Source: Segniliparus rugosus ATCC BAA-974 | GTDB taxonomy: Bacteria > Actinomycetota > Actinomycetes > Mycobacteriales > Mycobacteriaceae | Assembly: GCF_000185725.2 (NCBI RefSeq) | Contig: NZ_KI391954.1 | Coordinates: 1,504,593-1,568,592, forward strand | DNA length: 64,000 nucleotides | Reading direction: 5' to 3' | In this document: positions 30,043 through 39,233 of the stretch, piece after piece | How the letters are laid out: each line of letters opens with the position of its first letter | Numbering within the stretch: the stretch's first letter is position 1 | The notes under the pieces: generated by a model | The model's database searches: none | What the model was told of the DNA's origin: nothing | What the model saw: only the letters and a program-made list of their open reading frames with translations | Made by a program: the position numbers and the translations under genes

Positions 30043-30199
30043 CCTCGTCCCGCATCACTTCCAGGAGGCGCTCATGCGCCTGTTCGAGGAGCTTGGTCTC
30101 ATGCTCGAACGCGGACTCGTCCACCGGGATCGGACTTTGGGCAAGCTCTGTCACGACAGCTTCGACGCTGTCGAGGTCGTGGAACTGCGGCTCGGTCAT
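30035..30199 (-). CDS. Small conserved protein (Rv1693-like)
   Basis: 54 residues, MTEPQFHDLDSVEAVVTELA onward, acidic and helical, with a probable coiled coil at 'AFEHETKLLEQAHERLLEV'. It occupies the slot of M. tuberculosis Rv1693, a small protein of unknown function between the HAD phosphatase and tlyA. It overlaps tlyA by eight bases and follows the HAD gene by ten. Confidence 0.8.
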   Translation of the reverse strand: MTEPQFHDLDSVEAVVTELAQSPIPVDESAFEHETKLLEQAHERLLEVMRDEDA

Positions 30200-30209
30200 C
30201 AATGCCAGG

Positions 30210-31070
30210 CTAACCGATGGCATTGACGGCAGCGCGCCACGCGTCGAACAACAACGGCTCCGGCGATTGGTGCAGCGCGGAGAGGTCCGCCGCCACATAC
30301 GTGGGGCGCAATGCCGCCTCGGCGGCGAGCGCGTCCGCGACGGTGCTGACCCCAGTGAGCACCAAAAGGCTCGGCAGGCCGACCGCGTTCGCGCCTGCGA
30401 TATCGGTGTCGAGCCGGTCGCCCACCACCAGCGGGGCTTTGGCCGGGACTCTGCGCAGCGCCGCCGCCATGAGCGGGGCGGCGGGCTTGCCCGCGACCAA
30501 GGGATCTTGATCGGTGGCGGTGCGCAGCGCCGCGACCATCGAGCCGTTGCCCGGCAGCAGCCCCCGTTCGGTCGGCAGCGTCGGGTCGATGTTGCAGGCC
30601 ACCCAGAGCGCGCCCGCGCGGATGGCGAGCGCCGCCTCGGCCAGCTGGGGCCAATCGGTCTGCGGGGAATGCCCCTGCGCCACGCCGCTCGACCTGGGCG
30701 CTCCGCCGCCGCTGACCGGCAGGTCGGCGAACTGCCGCACCGGCACAAGGCCGCGCGAGCGCAGCTCGTCCTCCAGCGCCTGCGCCCCGACGACCAGCAC
30801 CGAGGCTCCGGGGTCGAGTTCTGCGGCGAGAAGTTCCGCGGCGGCTTGCGCGCTGGTCACCACGTCCTCGTCCGCAGCGGCGTAGCCCATGCCCGAGAGC
30901 GCGGCGGCCACATCGCGGGGGGAACGGCTCGCGTTGTTGGTGACGTAGGTGACCGGGCCCGGCACGTCCCGCAAGGCGCGCACCGCGCTGTCGATCGGCC
31001 TCGGGCCGTGGTAGAGGGTGCCGTCGAGGTCGAGGAGCAGATGATCGTGCAGCTCGCCCAGCGTCGTCAC
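30210..31070 (-). CDS. HAD-superfamily IIA sugar/nucleotide phosphatase (Rv1692-like)
   Basis: 286 residues from a GTG at 31070 that overlaps the upstream stop (GTGA at 31067-31070). The nucleophile motif is 'LLLDLDGTLYHGPRPI', motif II 'YVTNNASRSP', Lys in 'VAGKPAAPLM' and the acidic motif 'VVGDRLDTDIAGANA'. The cap insertion is type IIA (NagD/glycerol-3-phosphate phosphatase-like). The M. tuberculosis orthologue Rv1692 acts as a glycerol-3-phosphate phosphatase in lipid recycling; the same role is likely. Confidence 0.9.
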   Translation of the reverse strand: MTTLGELHDHLLLDLDGTLYHGPRPIDSAVRALRDVPGPVTYVTNNASRSPRDVAAALSGMGYAAADEDVVTSAQAAAELLAAELDPGASVLVVGAQALEDELRSRGLVPVRQFADLPVSGGGAPRSSGVAQGHSPQTDWPQLAEAALAIRAGALWVACNIDPTLPTERGLLPGNGSMVAALRTATDQDPLVAGKPAAPLMAAALRRVPAKAPLVVGDRLDTDIAGANAVGLPSLLVLTGVSTVADALAAEAALRPTYVAADLSALHQSPEPLLFDAWRAAVNAIG

Positions 31071-32059
31071 GACGAAAGCTCCGCGATCCGGTCCTCCGCG
31101 TCGGTCTCCTCGTCCTCGTCCGCTTCCGCGGCGTGCCGGAACCAGGCCAACGCCTCTGCCTGGTCCCCGGAGGCCAACAACGTCTCGGCGTAGGCGTAGA
31201 AGAGCCGCACCGCGGCGGTGCCGCGCCGTTCGGGATCCAGCTCGCCGCCGCGCAACGTGGCGAGCGCCGCCTCGACTTCGCCAAGGTCCAACCGCGCCCC
31301 TGCTTCGACGATGCGCAGCTCGGCGGCGACTTCCGGGTCCAGATCTTTCGCCCGGTCCCCGCGCGCGAGCTCGATGGCGCGCTCGGGCCTGCCCAGCGCG
31401 CGCTCGCAGTCGGCCATGAGCGGCAGCAGGCTCGCATCGCCCGCCATCCGGTGCGCGGCGCGCAGCTCCGAAAGCGCCTCGGCCCATTCCGCGTTGCGGT
31501 AGGCGAGCACACCAGCGGCCTCACGGACGATGGCGATGCGGGACGCGCGGGCGCGCGCCGCCCGAGCGTGTTCGAGCGCTTGCTCCGGGTCTTCGAGCGC
31601 AAGCTGCTCAGCAGCGACCAGGTGGCGCGCGACGATCTCCGCGTTGTCCTTGTCGAGGCTGCGCAGGTCTTGTCTCAGCTCATGATCCAGGTCGGAGGCT
31701 TGGATGTCCTCGGACAGCTCCGGCTCGGGATGCTGCGGGGCCGCGCCCTGGTCCCGGTCTCGTCGCGGTCCGCGCGGCTTCCACTCGGAGCCGCTGTCCT
31801 CCCGGCGCGGACCACGCGGCTTCCACTCGCCACCTCGATCACCCTCGCCACGAGGCTTCCAACCAGAACCCTCACCGTCCCGACGAGGACCACGCGGCTG
31901 CCAATCCCGATGCTCGCCCTCCCGACGCGGACCGCGGGGCTTCCACTCGCCACCCCGGTCACCCTCGCCACGAGGCTTCCAACCAGAACCTCCGCCCTCG
32001 CGGCGCGGACCGCGAGACTGCCGGTCCCCCGAATGATGTTGAGGACGGTCAAAGCCCAC
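31067..32059 (-). CDS. TPR-like protein with Arg/Gly-rich repeat N-terminus (Rv1691-like)
   Basis: 330 residues from a GTG at 32059 with GGAAGGA upstream. Residues 16-100 hold two 40-residue repeats plus a partial copy rich in RGPRRE, WKPRGEGDRGGEW and GSGWKPR: a highly basic, disordered tail reminiscent of RGG-type RNA-binding segments. From about residue 115 the protein becomes helical with TPR-like pairs ('EDPEQALEHARAARARASR', 'EWAEALSELRAAHRMAGDAS'). The core occupies the position of M. tuberculosis Rv1691. The RG-rich part suggests RNA or ribosome association, which would fit the tlyA/tyrS neighbourhood; this is inference. Confidence 0.8.
   Translation of the reverse strand: MGFDRPQHHSGDRQSRGPRREGGGSGWKPRGEGDRGGEWKPRGPRREGEHRDWQPRGPRRDGEGSGWKPRGEGDRGGEWKPRGPRREDSGSEWKPRGPRRDRDQGAAPQHPEPELSEDIQASDLDHELRQDLRSLDKDNAEIVARHLVAAEQLALEDPEQALEHARAARARASRIAIVREAAGVLAYRNAEWAEALSELRAAHRMAGDASLLPLMADCERALGRPERAIELARGDRAKDLDPEVAAELRIVEAGARLDLGEVEAALATLRGGELDPERRGTAAVRLFYAYAETLLASGDQAEALAWFRHAAEADEDEETDAEDRIAELSS
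31760..32014. repeat. 120-bp coding repeat (RG-rich segment)
   Basis: Encodes residues 16-100 of the Rv1691-like protein: two 40-residue units (RGPRRE...WQP and RGPRRD...WKP) plus a third RGPRR. Each unit carries an identical 'WKPRGEGDRGGEWKPRGPRR' block. Confidence 0.85.
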
Positions 32060-32189
32060 AGTTAGTCCTTCCCGGCTTGCTCATGACACCGCTCAAGCGG
32101 GTCGCTCAAGTGTACGTGCTCGACCGGCCAAAAGCGACTGCCCCGGTCCGGTCGTGGTTCTGCCCGAAGCAGCGCCCGCAGGCGCTGCG

Positions 32190-33596
32190 CTACGACTCGT
32201 TCCCGCCCGGCCGTCGCGCGACTCCGGCAAGGTTGCGCTTGCCCCGTCGCAGCACCAGCCACCGACCGTGCAGCCAGTCGTCTTCGGAGGGCTCCCACTC
32301 CGCGTCGGCGACCCTCTGGTTGTTCACCCACGCGCCGCCTTCCTGCACGGCGCGGCGAGCGGCGTTGCGCGACTCGCACAGCCCCGTGGCCACCAGCAAA
32401 TCGACGATGCCCACCTCGCCGCCCGGCCCGACTTCGGCGAGCGAGGTCTCCGCGAGTGCCTGCCCGAGCGCGGTCGGATCGAGGTCTTCGAGCTTTCCCG
32501 CGCCGAACAGCGCCTGGCTTGCCGACTCGACCCTGCGCAGCTCCTCCGCGCTGTGCACGAGCGTCGTGAGCTCCTGGGCGAGCCTTCGTTGCGCGAGGCG
32601 CTGGTGCGGACGCTCGGCGGTGGCCTGGTCCAGCTCCTCGATCTCGGGCCGGGAGAGGTCGGTGAACCAGCGCAGGTACTTGCCCACATCGGCGTCTTGC
32701 ACGGCGAGGAAGTATTGGTACCACGCGTAGGGGCTGGTCTTCTCGGGGTCGAGCCAAATACTGCCCCCGCCCGTGGACTTGCCGAGCTTCGTCCCGTCCG
32801 CCGAGGTCACCAGCGGGGTGGTCAGCGCGTGGACGTGCGCGCCGTCCACCCTGCGGATCAGCTCGACGCCGCCGACGATGTTGCCCCACTGGTCCGACCC
32901 GCCGAGCTGGAGCGTCGCGCCGAGCCTGCGGCGCAGCTGCAGGTAGTCGTTGGACTGCAGCAGCAGGTAGCTGAACTCCGTGTACGAGAGCCCGTCCCCG
33001 TCAAGGCGCTTCTTGATCGTCTCGCGGGAGAGCATGACGTTCACCGAGAAATGCTTGCCGATGTCGCGCAGGAAGTCCAAAGCGCTCAGCTCGCCGGTCC
33101 AGTCCAAGTTGTTCGCCAGAACAGCGCCGGTCGGCGAGTCGTCGAACTCCACGAACTTCATCAGCTGCGGTTTGAGCCTCTCCACGCGGGCGCGCACCGT
33201 CTCCGCGTCGGCGAGCTGGCGCTCCCCCACGTCCCGAGGGTCGCCGATCAGGCCGGTGGCCCCGCCCGCGAGCATCACCGGGCGATGGCCGAGGCGTTGG
33301 AGCCGCCGCGCGGTCAGCAGCAGCATGAGGTGCCCGGCGTGGAGGCTGTCCGCAGTGGGGTCGAAGCCCGCGTAGAAGGTCACCGGCCCCTTCGCGAACG
33401 CCTCGGCGAGCGCCTGCTCGTCGGTCGATTGGGCGACCAGGCCTCGCCAGCCCAGCTCTTCCAAGGGCGTCCCGGAGCCCAGACGGCGATCTACTGCGTT
33501 ACCCTCGCCTCGCGTGCCCTCTTCCCTCCCCAGTACGCCACGGCTCGTTGCGTCTTGTCTCTCATCCGCCTGGGTCTCCGGGTGCTCAACGGTCAT
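32190..33596 (-). CDS. tyrS: Tyrosyl-tRNA synthetase
   Basis: 468 residues. Class I signature HIGH is 'SLHAGHLML' (about residues 84-92), the KMSKS counterpart is '[10 protein letters not shown]', tyrosine recognition is '[17 protein letters not shown]' and '[10 protein letters not shown]', and the C-terminal S4 domain is '[20 protein letters not shown]'. About 40 residues at the N-terminus (rich in Glu, Arg and Gly) are extra relative to the mycobacterial enzyme. The start at 33596 is supported by the ATGA overlap with the mpg stop, but an internal start cannot be excluded. Confidence 0.96.
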   Translation of the reverse strand: MTVEHPETQADERQDATSRGVLGREEGTRGEGNAVDRRLGSGTPLEELGWRGLVAQSTDEQALAEAFAKGPVTFYAGFDPTADSLHAGHLMLLLTARRLQRLGHRPVMLAGGATGLIGDPRDVGERQLADAETVRARVERLKPQLMKFVEFDDSPTGAVLANNLDWTGELSALDFLRDIGKHFSVNVMLSRETIKKRLDGDGLSYTEFSYLLLQSNDYLQLRRRLGATLQLGGSDQWGNIVGGVELIRRVDGAHVHALTTPLVTSADGTKLGKSTGGGSIWLDPEKTSPYAWYQYFLAVQDADVGKYLRWFTDLSRPEIEELDQATAERPHQRLAQRRLAQELTTLVHSAEELRRVESASQALFGAGKLEDLDPTALGQALAETSLAEVGPGGEVGIVDLLVATGLCESRNAARRAVQEGGAWVNNQRVADAEWEPSEDDWLHGRWLVLRRGKRNLAGVARRPGGNES

Positions 33597-34228
33597 GGGG
33601 CAATCTTCTCAAACGGGGCAACGCCTTTCTTGCGTCCCCCTTGGCGGAAAGCGGAAACCGCGTGAGACTCCGGCAGCCAGAACCGCCACGGCCGCTCGAC
33701 CGCTTTGCTGATCCCCACGCGCGGGCCGACCGCGATCCGGGCCTCGGGCACAGGCGCTCCGAGCACGAGCCGCACCGGCGACTCGACGTCCACAAGGTCG
33801 CGCCCGTTGTCCTCCAATGTGAGGCCGAGCGCCTTGCAGAAATTCCCCGGACCTTTCGCCCATCGGTCCGCGTCCAGGATTCCGGGCCGCCTGGCCGCCA
33901 CGACCGCCTCGCCCGATTCGATCTCCCCCGCCCGCAGCAGCACCGCCCCCGCCGAGCCGTCCGGCCCGCACACGACGTTCGCGCAGTAGTGCAGGCCCAT
34001 GCTGCGATAGACGTACAGGCGCCCCGCAGGGCCGAACATGATCTTCGCGCGGGGCGTGGGGCCGGGATAGGCGTGCGCGGCGGGATCGGGCCACAGGCCC
34101 GCAGGATCGGAGCCGTACGCCTCCACCTCCACGATCCGCGCCACGACGTCGCCGCAGAGCAGCCGCGCGCCGAGGACGCGCCGGGCTACCGAGACCGGGT
34201 CAGCGGAGAGCGAGGCGCAAAAATCCAC
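33593..34228 (-). CDS. DNA-3-methyladenine glycosylase (AAG/Mpg family)
   Basis: 211 residues. '[23 protein letters not shown]' contains the catalytic Glu; '[16 protein letters not shown]' holds the intercalating Tyr and base-pocket residues; '[12 protein letters not shown]' is the family hallmark. It excises alkylated purines in base-excision repair. It matches Rv1688 in position, next to tyrS. The start overlaps a small predicted membrane-protein gene by 43 bases. Confidence 0.93.
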   Translation of the reverse strand: MDFCASLSADPVSVARRVLGARLLCGDVVARIVEVEAYGSDPAGLWPDPAAHAYPGPTPRAKIMFGPAGRLYVYRSMGLHYCANVVCGPDGSAGAVLLRAGEIESGEAVVAARRPGILDADRWAKGPGNFCKALGLTLEDNGRDLVDVESPVRLVLGAPVPEARIAVGPRVGISKAVERPWRFWLPESHAVSAFRQGGRKKGVAPFEKIAP

Positions 34229-34398
34229 GAAACAAGCATGCCACCCGCCAACGCGAGGGCGAACGCGAACTGCGCAGTCGCGGTCGCCATCAGCGCGCCC
34301 AGCAGCACCGCCACGGCGACCAACACCGCGAGCGCCTTGTGCGCGGGCCAGGCCACGCTCGCGATGAGCACCGGCTGCGACAGGTTCGGCGTTGTCAT
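34186..34398 (-). CDS. Small two-helix membrane protein (tentative)
   Basis: 70 residues with two hydrophobic stretches ('ALAVLVAVAVLLGALMATAT', '[18 protein letters not shown]'). It overlaps the mpg start by 43 bases, and the Shine-Dalgarno is weak. Upstream DNA is AT-rich and promoter-like. The hydrophobic pattern and basic C-terminus favour a real gene, but no family is recognised. Confidence 0.45.
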   Translation of the reverse strand: MTTPNLSQPVLIASVAWPAHKALAVLVAVAVLLGALMATATAQFAFALALAGGMLVSWIFAPRSPLTRSR

Positions 34399-34500
34399 GA
34401 CTTCATGTTAGCACAACCCAGCCTCGAAAGTTCGGCCGCCCGAAAACTTGAATTTCGGCCTTCGGAAAGGCGCGTCTGGGTCTGGCGCGAGAAAATTCAG

Positions 34501-35133
34501 CTAGGCGGGCGTTGGCGGCTTCAGGCTCCGGTCTCCGGTCTCCGGCGATCCCGGCGGGGCTCCCGGCGGTCCGGGCGGCGCGGCGGAGCTTTCCTCAACC
34601 GTTCCGAGCGGTTGCGGCACGGGCGAAAGCTCCTCCGTCGTCGCCCTGTCCGCCTTCCTGGGGTAGTAGAACCAGGAGAAGACCCCCACGATGAGAGAGA
34701 CCGGGAGGACGACGGCGAACAACTGCTTCGCCGCGCGCGGCGGCCGGAACGTGTCGCTCACGAGGAACTCGCTCACGCCCCGGAGGGGAAAGGCCATGAT
34801 CAACGCGGTTGCGGCTGCCGTGGCGACGACGAAGAGCATCCGGGGGGCCAAAGCTCCGTCGCGCGAAGACCTCGGCTTCATCCACAAGACGAGGCCGCCG
34901 ACGACGATCACCGCCAACCACATCGGGATCAAAAACATCAGCCCGAAGAGGACCCCGAAGAGCGAGAGGCCCAGGCCGTGCGACACGGCCACCCCCACAG
35001 TGTTCCTCTGCGCCAGGCCCATCACCAGGCCGACGGCGAAAAGGTACCCGAAGGCTCCGAGGAGCGTGCAGCCCAGCGCGTGCCATACCCACATGCAACC
35101 GCCAGCCTGCCGCTGGCCACCGTCTTTCCCCAC
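34501..35133 (-). CDS. Four-helix membrane protein, family copy A
   Basis: 210 residues from a GTG at 35133. Four hydrophobic helices: 'HALGCTLLGAFGYLFAVGLV', 'GLSLFGVLFGLMFLIPMWLA', 'RMLFVVATAAATALIMAF', 'VVLPVSLIVGVFSWFYYPRK'. The last helix ends in the WFYYPR motif that recurs in this window. A Pro-rich cytoplasmic tail of about 40 residues follows. It shares with copies B, C, E and H the second-helix 'F-x-x-x-P-[LM]' pattern, an R-[LM]-x-F-x-x-x-T-A third helix, and an aromatic-Tyr-Pro end. Function and Pfam family are unknown to me. Next upstream on the same strand is a DUF1254 lipoprotein, 37 bases away. Confidence 0.7.
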   Translation of the reverse strand: MGKDGGQRQAGGCMWVWHALGCTLLGAFGYLFAVGLVMGLAQRNTVGVAVSHGLGLSLFGVLFGLMFLIPMWLAVIVVGGLVLWMKPRSSRDGALAPRMLFVVATAAATALIMAFPLRGVSEFLVSDTFRPPRAAKQLFAVVLPVSLIVGVFSWFYYPRKADRATTEELSPVPQPLGTVEESSAAPPGPPGAPPGSPETGDRSLKPPTPA

Positions 35134-35170
35134 GCCGCCGATTCTCTCACGGCAGTTGGGCGCGGAACCA

Positions 35171-36598
35171 TCAGACGCGCCGGACGGCGGGGGGCTTCCA
35201 AGTGCCGTCGATGATGGACGGCGGTGTTTGCTTGGGCCAATACAGGCGCATCATGAGGTTGAACCTGCCCGACGGGGCCGGCAGCCAGTTGGCCTCCTTC
35301 TCCGGGCCGGGGTTGTCGTGCTGCAGATACAGGTCGACCGAGCCGTCCGGGTTGAGGGCGAAATTGTCGCGCTGGCTCAAAGTGGAGCGGCCCAGCGGGT
35401 TGGCGACGAAGAAGAAGCCCTCGTCGTACATGGTCAGCGACCAGAAGCCTTCCGCAGGGGGAAGCTGGCCTTTGTCGAAATGCAGCACGTACTTGCCCGC
35501 GCCGTCGTACGGCTCGCCGTCGGCGTCTTTCTCGGAGGTGGGATAGACGGCGTCCTCGGGCCGATTGGCCCCAAGGCCCACGGCGGTGATCATGGCGCGC
35601 TGCAGGTAGTCGACGCCGTACTGGCCGGTCTTGGTCGTGAACTGCCACCCGTTGACAGCCTCGAGGCCCCTGAAGTGGGCCATGATCTTGGCGTACCCGT
35701 CTTTGGGCACCGAGGCCAGCGCCGAAGCCGCCGCGCCGAGCTTGCCGAGGTCGAATTTCTCGCCGGGGACCACGCCCAGCTTGGCCATCTTCTCCACCAT
35801 GGGTTTGTCGGCCTGCGCTGGCGGATTGTCTTTCATCAGCGCGGCGAGCAGGCCGAAATACTCCTGGGCGCTCAGCCGGTTCACCTGCTCGCGCACCGGG
35901 GTCTTCATGTCGATCCCCGGATCGACCGTTCCCGCCGGGGGCGTGTACGGCTTCCCGTAGGAGCTCAACGGCACGAGCGAAATCTCGTCCTGCAGCTTGT
36001 GCACCGCCGCGTAGTCCTCTGGCGTTCCGGTGCAGTAGACCCTGCCGAGCAGCCACACGATCGAGGTCGGAGATTTGTACTCGACGACGCCGGGCGGCAA
36101 AGCCCCCGTCCAGTTCGGGCCGGTGATGGCGTAGGTCTGCGGCCCGGTGCCGGTGGTCCGCTTGCCGGGGGCCTCGAACACGTCGGTCCACCCCGACAGC
36201 ATGGGGAAGAGGACGTACCGGTCGCCCGCGTCGGGCAGGCTCAACACCCACGGCTCGTCTTTGACGTCGACGAAGGCGTTCACGTACAGGGTGTCCGCGT
36301 TGGGCGCGGTGACGTCCCGGAACGAGGCGCTGGGATACTCGCGCATCCGCATCAGTTGGCCCATCGGGGCGCGGGGAGCCTCGGCCGAAGCGGTGTTCGT
36401 CATCACCCGCCGCGTCATCTCCATGGTGACCAGCGGATAGCCGTACACGTAGGCGTCCATCGCGAGCGAGCGCGCCTCCTCCGCCGAAAGCCCGTCCGCC
36501 TTCCTCCCGGACTCCGCGCACCCCGAAGCCGAGGCCATCAGCCCCGCAGCGCCGACCGCGACCAGCAATGCCGCCAAACACCGATACCGACCGCTCAC
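35171..36598 (-). CDS. DUF1254/DUF1214 lipoprotein
   Basis: 475 residues from a GTG at 36598 with GGAAGG 6 bases upstream; an ATG at 36613 is also possible. The signal ends in a lipobox (A-S-G-C). 'ARSLAMDAYVYGYPLVTMEM' and 'NADTLYVNAFVDVKDEPWVL' are DUF1254 motifs. 'FWSLTMYDEGFFFVANPLGR' with 'DLYLQHDNPGPEKEANWLPAP' is the DUF1214 C-terminal domain. Such two-domain exported proteins are widespread, and their activity is not established. It would be anchored outside the membrane. The gene is divergent from the PrpF-like gene. Confidence 0.9.
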   Translation of the reverse strand: MSGRYRCLAALLVAVGAAGLMASASGCAESGRKADGLSAEEARSLAMDAYVYGYPLVTMEMTRRVMTNTASAEAPRAPMGQLMRMREYPSASFRDVTAPNADTLYVNAFVDVKDEPWVLSLPDAGDRYVLFPMLSGWTDVFEAPGKRTTGTGPQTYAITGPNWTGALPPGVVEYKSPTSIVWLLGRVYCTGTPEDYAAVHKLQDEISLVPLSSYGKPYTPPAGTVDPGIDMKTPVREQVNRLSAQEYFGLLAALMKDNPPAQADKPMVEKMAKLGVVPGEKFDLGKLGAAASALASVPKDGYAKIMAHFRGLEAVNGWQFTTKTGQYGVDYLQRAMITAVGLGANRPEDAVYPTSEKDADGEPYDGAGKYVLHFDKGQLPPAEGFWSLTMYDEGFFFVANPLGRSTLSQRDNFALNPDGSVDLYLQHDNPGPEKEANWLPAPSGRFNLMMRLYWPKQTPPSIIDGTWKPPAVRRV

Positions 36599-36706
36599 AA
36601 GACACCTTCCCATTTCGATTTGTGATACAGATCATAGCCGATGCGTCTCGATCAGCCGACGAGGAGCGCCCTGATCCTCCGCAACCAGGTCCGGTAGCCT
36701 GGCGCG

Positions 36707-37876
36707 GTGAGCGCCTCGGCCCAGATCAGCATCCCTGCGAGCTACATGCGCGGCGGGACCAGCAAGGGCGTGTTCTTCCGGCTGGGCGACCTGCCGGAGG
36801 CCGCCCAGCGGCCCGGAGCCGCGCGCGACCGGCTCCTCCTGCGCGTGTTCGGCAGCCCGGACCCCTACGGGAAGCAGACCGACGGCATGGGCGGGGCCAC
36901 CTCCAGCACGAGCAAAGCCGTGATCGTCTCGCGCAGCGAGCGGCCCGGCCACGACGTGGACTACCTGTTCGGGCAGGTGGGCATCGACCAGCCCTTTGTC
37001 GATTGGAGCGGCAACTGCGGCAACCTGACCGCCGCGGTCGGCCCCTTCGCCATCGCGAGCGGCCTGATCGATCCCAAGCGCGTGCCCCACGACGGGACGT
37101 GCGCCGTGCGGATCTGGCAGGCCAACACCGGCAAGACCATCGTGGCGCATGTGCCTGTCGCGGACGGGACCGTGCTCGAGACCGGCGGCTTCGAGCTGGA
37201 CGGGGTCGCCTTCCCCGCCTCGGAGACCCGGCTGGAATTCCTCGACCCAGCCGACAGCGGCGCGCTCTTCCCCAGCGGACGGCCCGTGGACGAGCTCGAC
37301 GTCCCCGGCTTCGGCTCCGTGCGCACGACGCTGGTCGACGCGGGCATCCCGCTCGTCCTGATCGACGCGGGCGCGGTGGGCCTGACCGGCGCGGAGCCGC
37401 AAGAGGCTGTGAACGGCGACTCGGGCGCGCTCCGGATTTTCGAGGCGATCCGCGCGCACGGCGCAGTCCGAATGGGCCTGATCGAACGGCCCGAGGAAGC
37501 CGTCGCGCGCCAACACACCCCGAAGCTCGCGTTCCTCGCGCCCCCGAGCGCCTACACGGCCTCCAGCGGGAAGCCTATCGCGGCGGAGAATTTCGACCTG
37601 CTCGTCCGCGTGATCGCGATGGGCAAGCTGCACCACGCGGTCCCCGGCACAGCGGCAGTCGCGCTCGCCGCCGCGGCGGCGGTGCCCGGCACGGTCGCCA
37701 GCGCCGCCTGCGGGGTCCGCTCGACGGTCCGGCTCGGCCACCCTTCCGGCACGCTGGCAGTCGGGGTCGAGGCCCGCGAAGGGGCAAACGGCTGGGCCGT
37801 GGCCTCTGCGGTGATGTCGCGCTCCGCTCGGGTGCTCATGGACGGGCGCGTCCGCGTGCCGCACGGCTCGTTCTGA
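36707..37876 (+). CDS. PrpF-family isomerase (2-methylaconitate isomerase-like)
   Basis: 389 residues from a GTG at 36707. 'IPASYMRGGTSKGVFFRLGDLP' and 'DGMGGATSSTSKAVIVS' are PrpF signatures, with duplicated diaminopimelate-epimerase-like halves; 'WSGNCGNLTAAVGPFA' holds the Cys and loop of the active site. PrpF isomerises 2-methylaconitate in the methylcitrate cycle. No prpB, prpC or acnD genes are near, so the natural substrate may be another aconitate-type acid or 4-oxalomesaconate. Confidence 0.88.
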   Translation: MSASAQISIPASYMRGGTSKGVFFRLGDLPEAAQRPGAARDRLLLRVFGSPDPYGKQTDGMGGATSSTSKAVIVSRSERPGHDVDYLFGQVGIDQPFVDWSGNCGNLTAAVGPFAIASGLIDPKRVPHDGTCAVRIWQANTGKTIVAHVPVADGTVLETGGFELDGVAFPASETRLEFLDPADSGALFPSGRPVDELDVPGFGSVRTTLVDAGIPLVLIDAGAVGLTGAEPQEAVNGDSGALRIFEAIRAHGAVRMGLIERPEEAVARQHTPKLAFLAPPSAYTASSGKPIAAENFDLLVRVIAMGKLHHAVPGTAAVALAAAAAVPGTVASAACGVRSTVRLGHPSGTLAVGVEAREGANGWAVASAVMSRSARVLMDGRVRVPHGSF

Positions 37877-37980
37877 GCTTCCGGCCGCCCGGACCATAAT
37901 GCCCTTGCGCTCGGCGCTCCCCCCGCCATAGGCTGTCTCCCTTTGCTTGCGCAGGGGACGGCGACCACGAGGAGGCGGCC

Positions 37981-38520
37981 ATGGAAGAAGACAGCAAGCT
38001 CGATATCTCGCCGCTCGACGCGCTCTGCGCGGCTGCGGCGGAAAGACGGTTCGGCATCGGGCTGGTGGAGGGGTACCCGGATCTCGCCGTGCGGCTGCTG
38101 CTCGCGGACTACGACACCCCTGCGCTGCGCGAGCTCGCGGGCTTCACCCGGCGGGAAGTCCAGAACTACCCCGCCTCGGTGCACGACTTGTTCGTCGAAG
38201 TGCTGGCGGAGCTGGACGTGGCTCCGTTCGGCTCGGACGAAGAAGCCATCCTGTATCTCGCCCGCCATTGGTCCAAGCAGCTGCTGCGCGGCGAGCTCTC
38301 CGAGCGCGAGGCTTCCCGACTTCTCTACTGGGTGGCGCCGGGCGAGCTGCCGGACGATTGGGAAGCAAGGCATCCGGCGCTCGCCGGTCTGATGCCCGGT
38401 TTCTCCAGCCTCTACTTCATGGAAGAGCACGAAGTCTCCAGGTCCGACTGGGAGAAATACAAAGCCGATGCGCGCGGGGCGGCGCGGGCTCTTTTGGACT
38501 CAGACATCGGACGCAGATGA
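37981..38520 (+). CDS. Hypothetical acidic protein
   Basis: 179 residues, soluble, acidic and mostly helical ('DALCAAAAERRFGIGLVEGY', 'RELAGFTRREVQNYPASVHD', 'EREASRLLYWVAPGELPDDW'). No recognised family. A good Shine-Dalgarno (GAGGAGG) precedes the ATG. Its 3' end overlaps the convergent membrane-protein copy B by 21 bases. The 'EEAILYLARHWSKQLLRGEL' segment could be an amphipathic helix for protein contacts; nothing more can be said. Confidence 0.7.
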   Translation: MEEDSKLDISPLDALCAAAAERRFGIGLVEGYPDLAVRLLLADYDTPALRELAGFTRREVQNYPASVHDLFVEVLAELDVAPFGSDEEAILYLARHWSKQLLRGELSEREASRLLYWVAPGELPDDWEARHPALAGLMPGFSSLYFMEEHEVSRSDWEKYKADARGAARALLDSDIGRR

Positions 38521-39093
38521 GCCCGGCGGGCTCGGCGGGGCGGGCGGCTCGGCGAAATACTCTTGGAAGGTTTTCGGCCGCTCCCACCTCGGCTCCTCCG
38601 CCCTGTCGAAGCTGCCCTGCTGTCTCTCACGCGGGTAGTAGCACCACGCCGAGACACCGGCGATCACGGCTGTCGGAGCCACGACCTCGAGCAGGAGCGA
38701 GCTTTTCGCGCCAAGGTCGCCGCCCGTCCAGAGCCACAAGTATCCGAAGAAGAGGAACATCCCAGAGCCCGCCGCTGTGGCGACGGCGAAGACCAGCCGA
38801 CGGGCCGCGTCCCGATCCGGCGGAACCCGACGAGTCGCGCAAAGCGCCAGCCAACCGCTCGCCACGGCCGCGACGTAGAGCGGAACCCACACGAAAAACC
38901 CGCAGACCAATCCGAAACCCGCAAGCCCGAACCCATCGCGCAAAGCGTCTCCCATGGAGCCGGTTCGCAGCAGCGCGGAAACGCTCCCGACGACCAACAG
39001 ATACGCGAGCATGCCGCCGACCGTCCACCCCAACGCGCGCAGCAACCACGCGGAACCGTCGACCCGCCGATGTTTCCCCTCGTGATCGCCCAC
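38500..39093 (-). CDS. Four-helix membrane protein, family copy B
   Basis: 197 residues from a GTG at 39093; a GTG at 39129 is an alternative. I prefer 39093 because it gives 'VGDHEGKHRRVDGSAWLL', similar to the start of copy A. Helix 2 ends 'FFVWVPLYVAAVASGWLAL', helix 3 is 'RRLVFAVATAAGSGMFLFFG', helix 4 is 'VVAPTAVIAGVSAWCYYPRE'. The tail 'FQEYFAEPPAPPSPPGSSAS' shares the element YFAEPP-x-P-x-SP with copy G. It is convergent with the hypothetical gene at 37981 and divergent from the SoxR-box promoter. Confidence 0.7.
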   Translation of the reverse strand: MGDHEGKHRRVDGSAWLLRALGWTVGGMLAYLLVVGSVSALLRTGSMGDALRDGFGLAGFGLVCGFFVWVPLYVAAVASGWLALCATRRVPPDRDAARRLVFAVATAAGSGMFLFFGYLWLWTGGDLGAKSSLLLEVVAPTAVIAGVSAWCYYPRERQQGSFDRAEEPRWERPKTFQEYFAEPPAPPSPPGSSASDV

Positions 39094-39172
39094 GGGACCA
39101 GTCTCGCACAAACGGCGCCGACTCGCCACGGAGGCTTCGGCGACGCGTCCCCTCTTTCGCCGGAAGGCCGAT

Positions 39173-39203
39173 TTGACCTCAAGTCAACTTGAGGTTCTAC
39201 CGT
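39173..39203 (+). promoter_or_regulatory. SoxR-like box in a 19-bp-spacer promoter
   Basis: -35 TTGACC (39173-39178), 19-bp spacer, -10 TACCGT (39198-39203). The spacer is filled by ACCTCAAGT-CA-ACTTGAGGT (39176-39195), a perfect 9-bp-arm palindrome. From memory it is nearly the same as the SoxR operator of E. coli soxS. It precedes the PPOX-type reductase/dioxygenase/methyltransferase cluster. No soxR gene lies in the window. Confidence 0.75.
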
Positions 39204-39233
39204 GGAGGCCCACGACACAGGAGGTTGGCGCGA

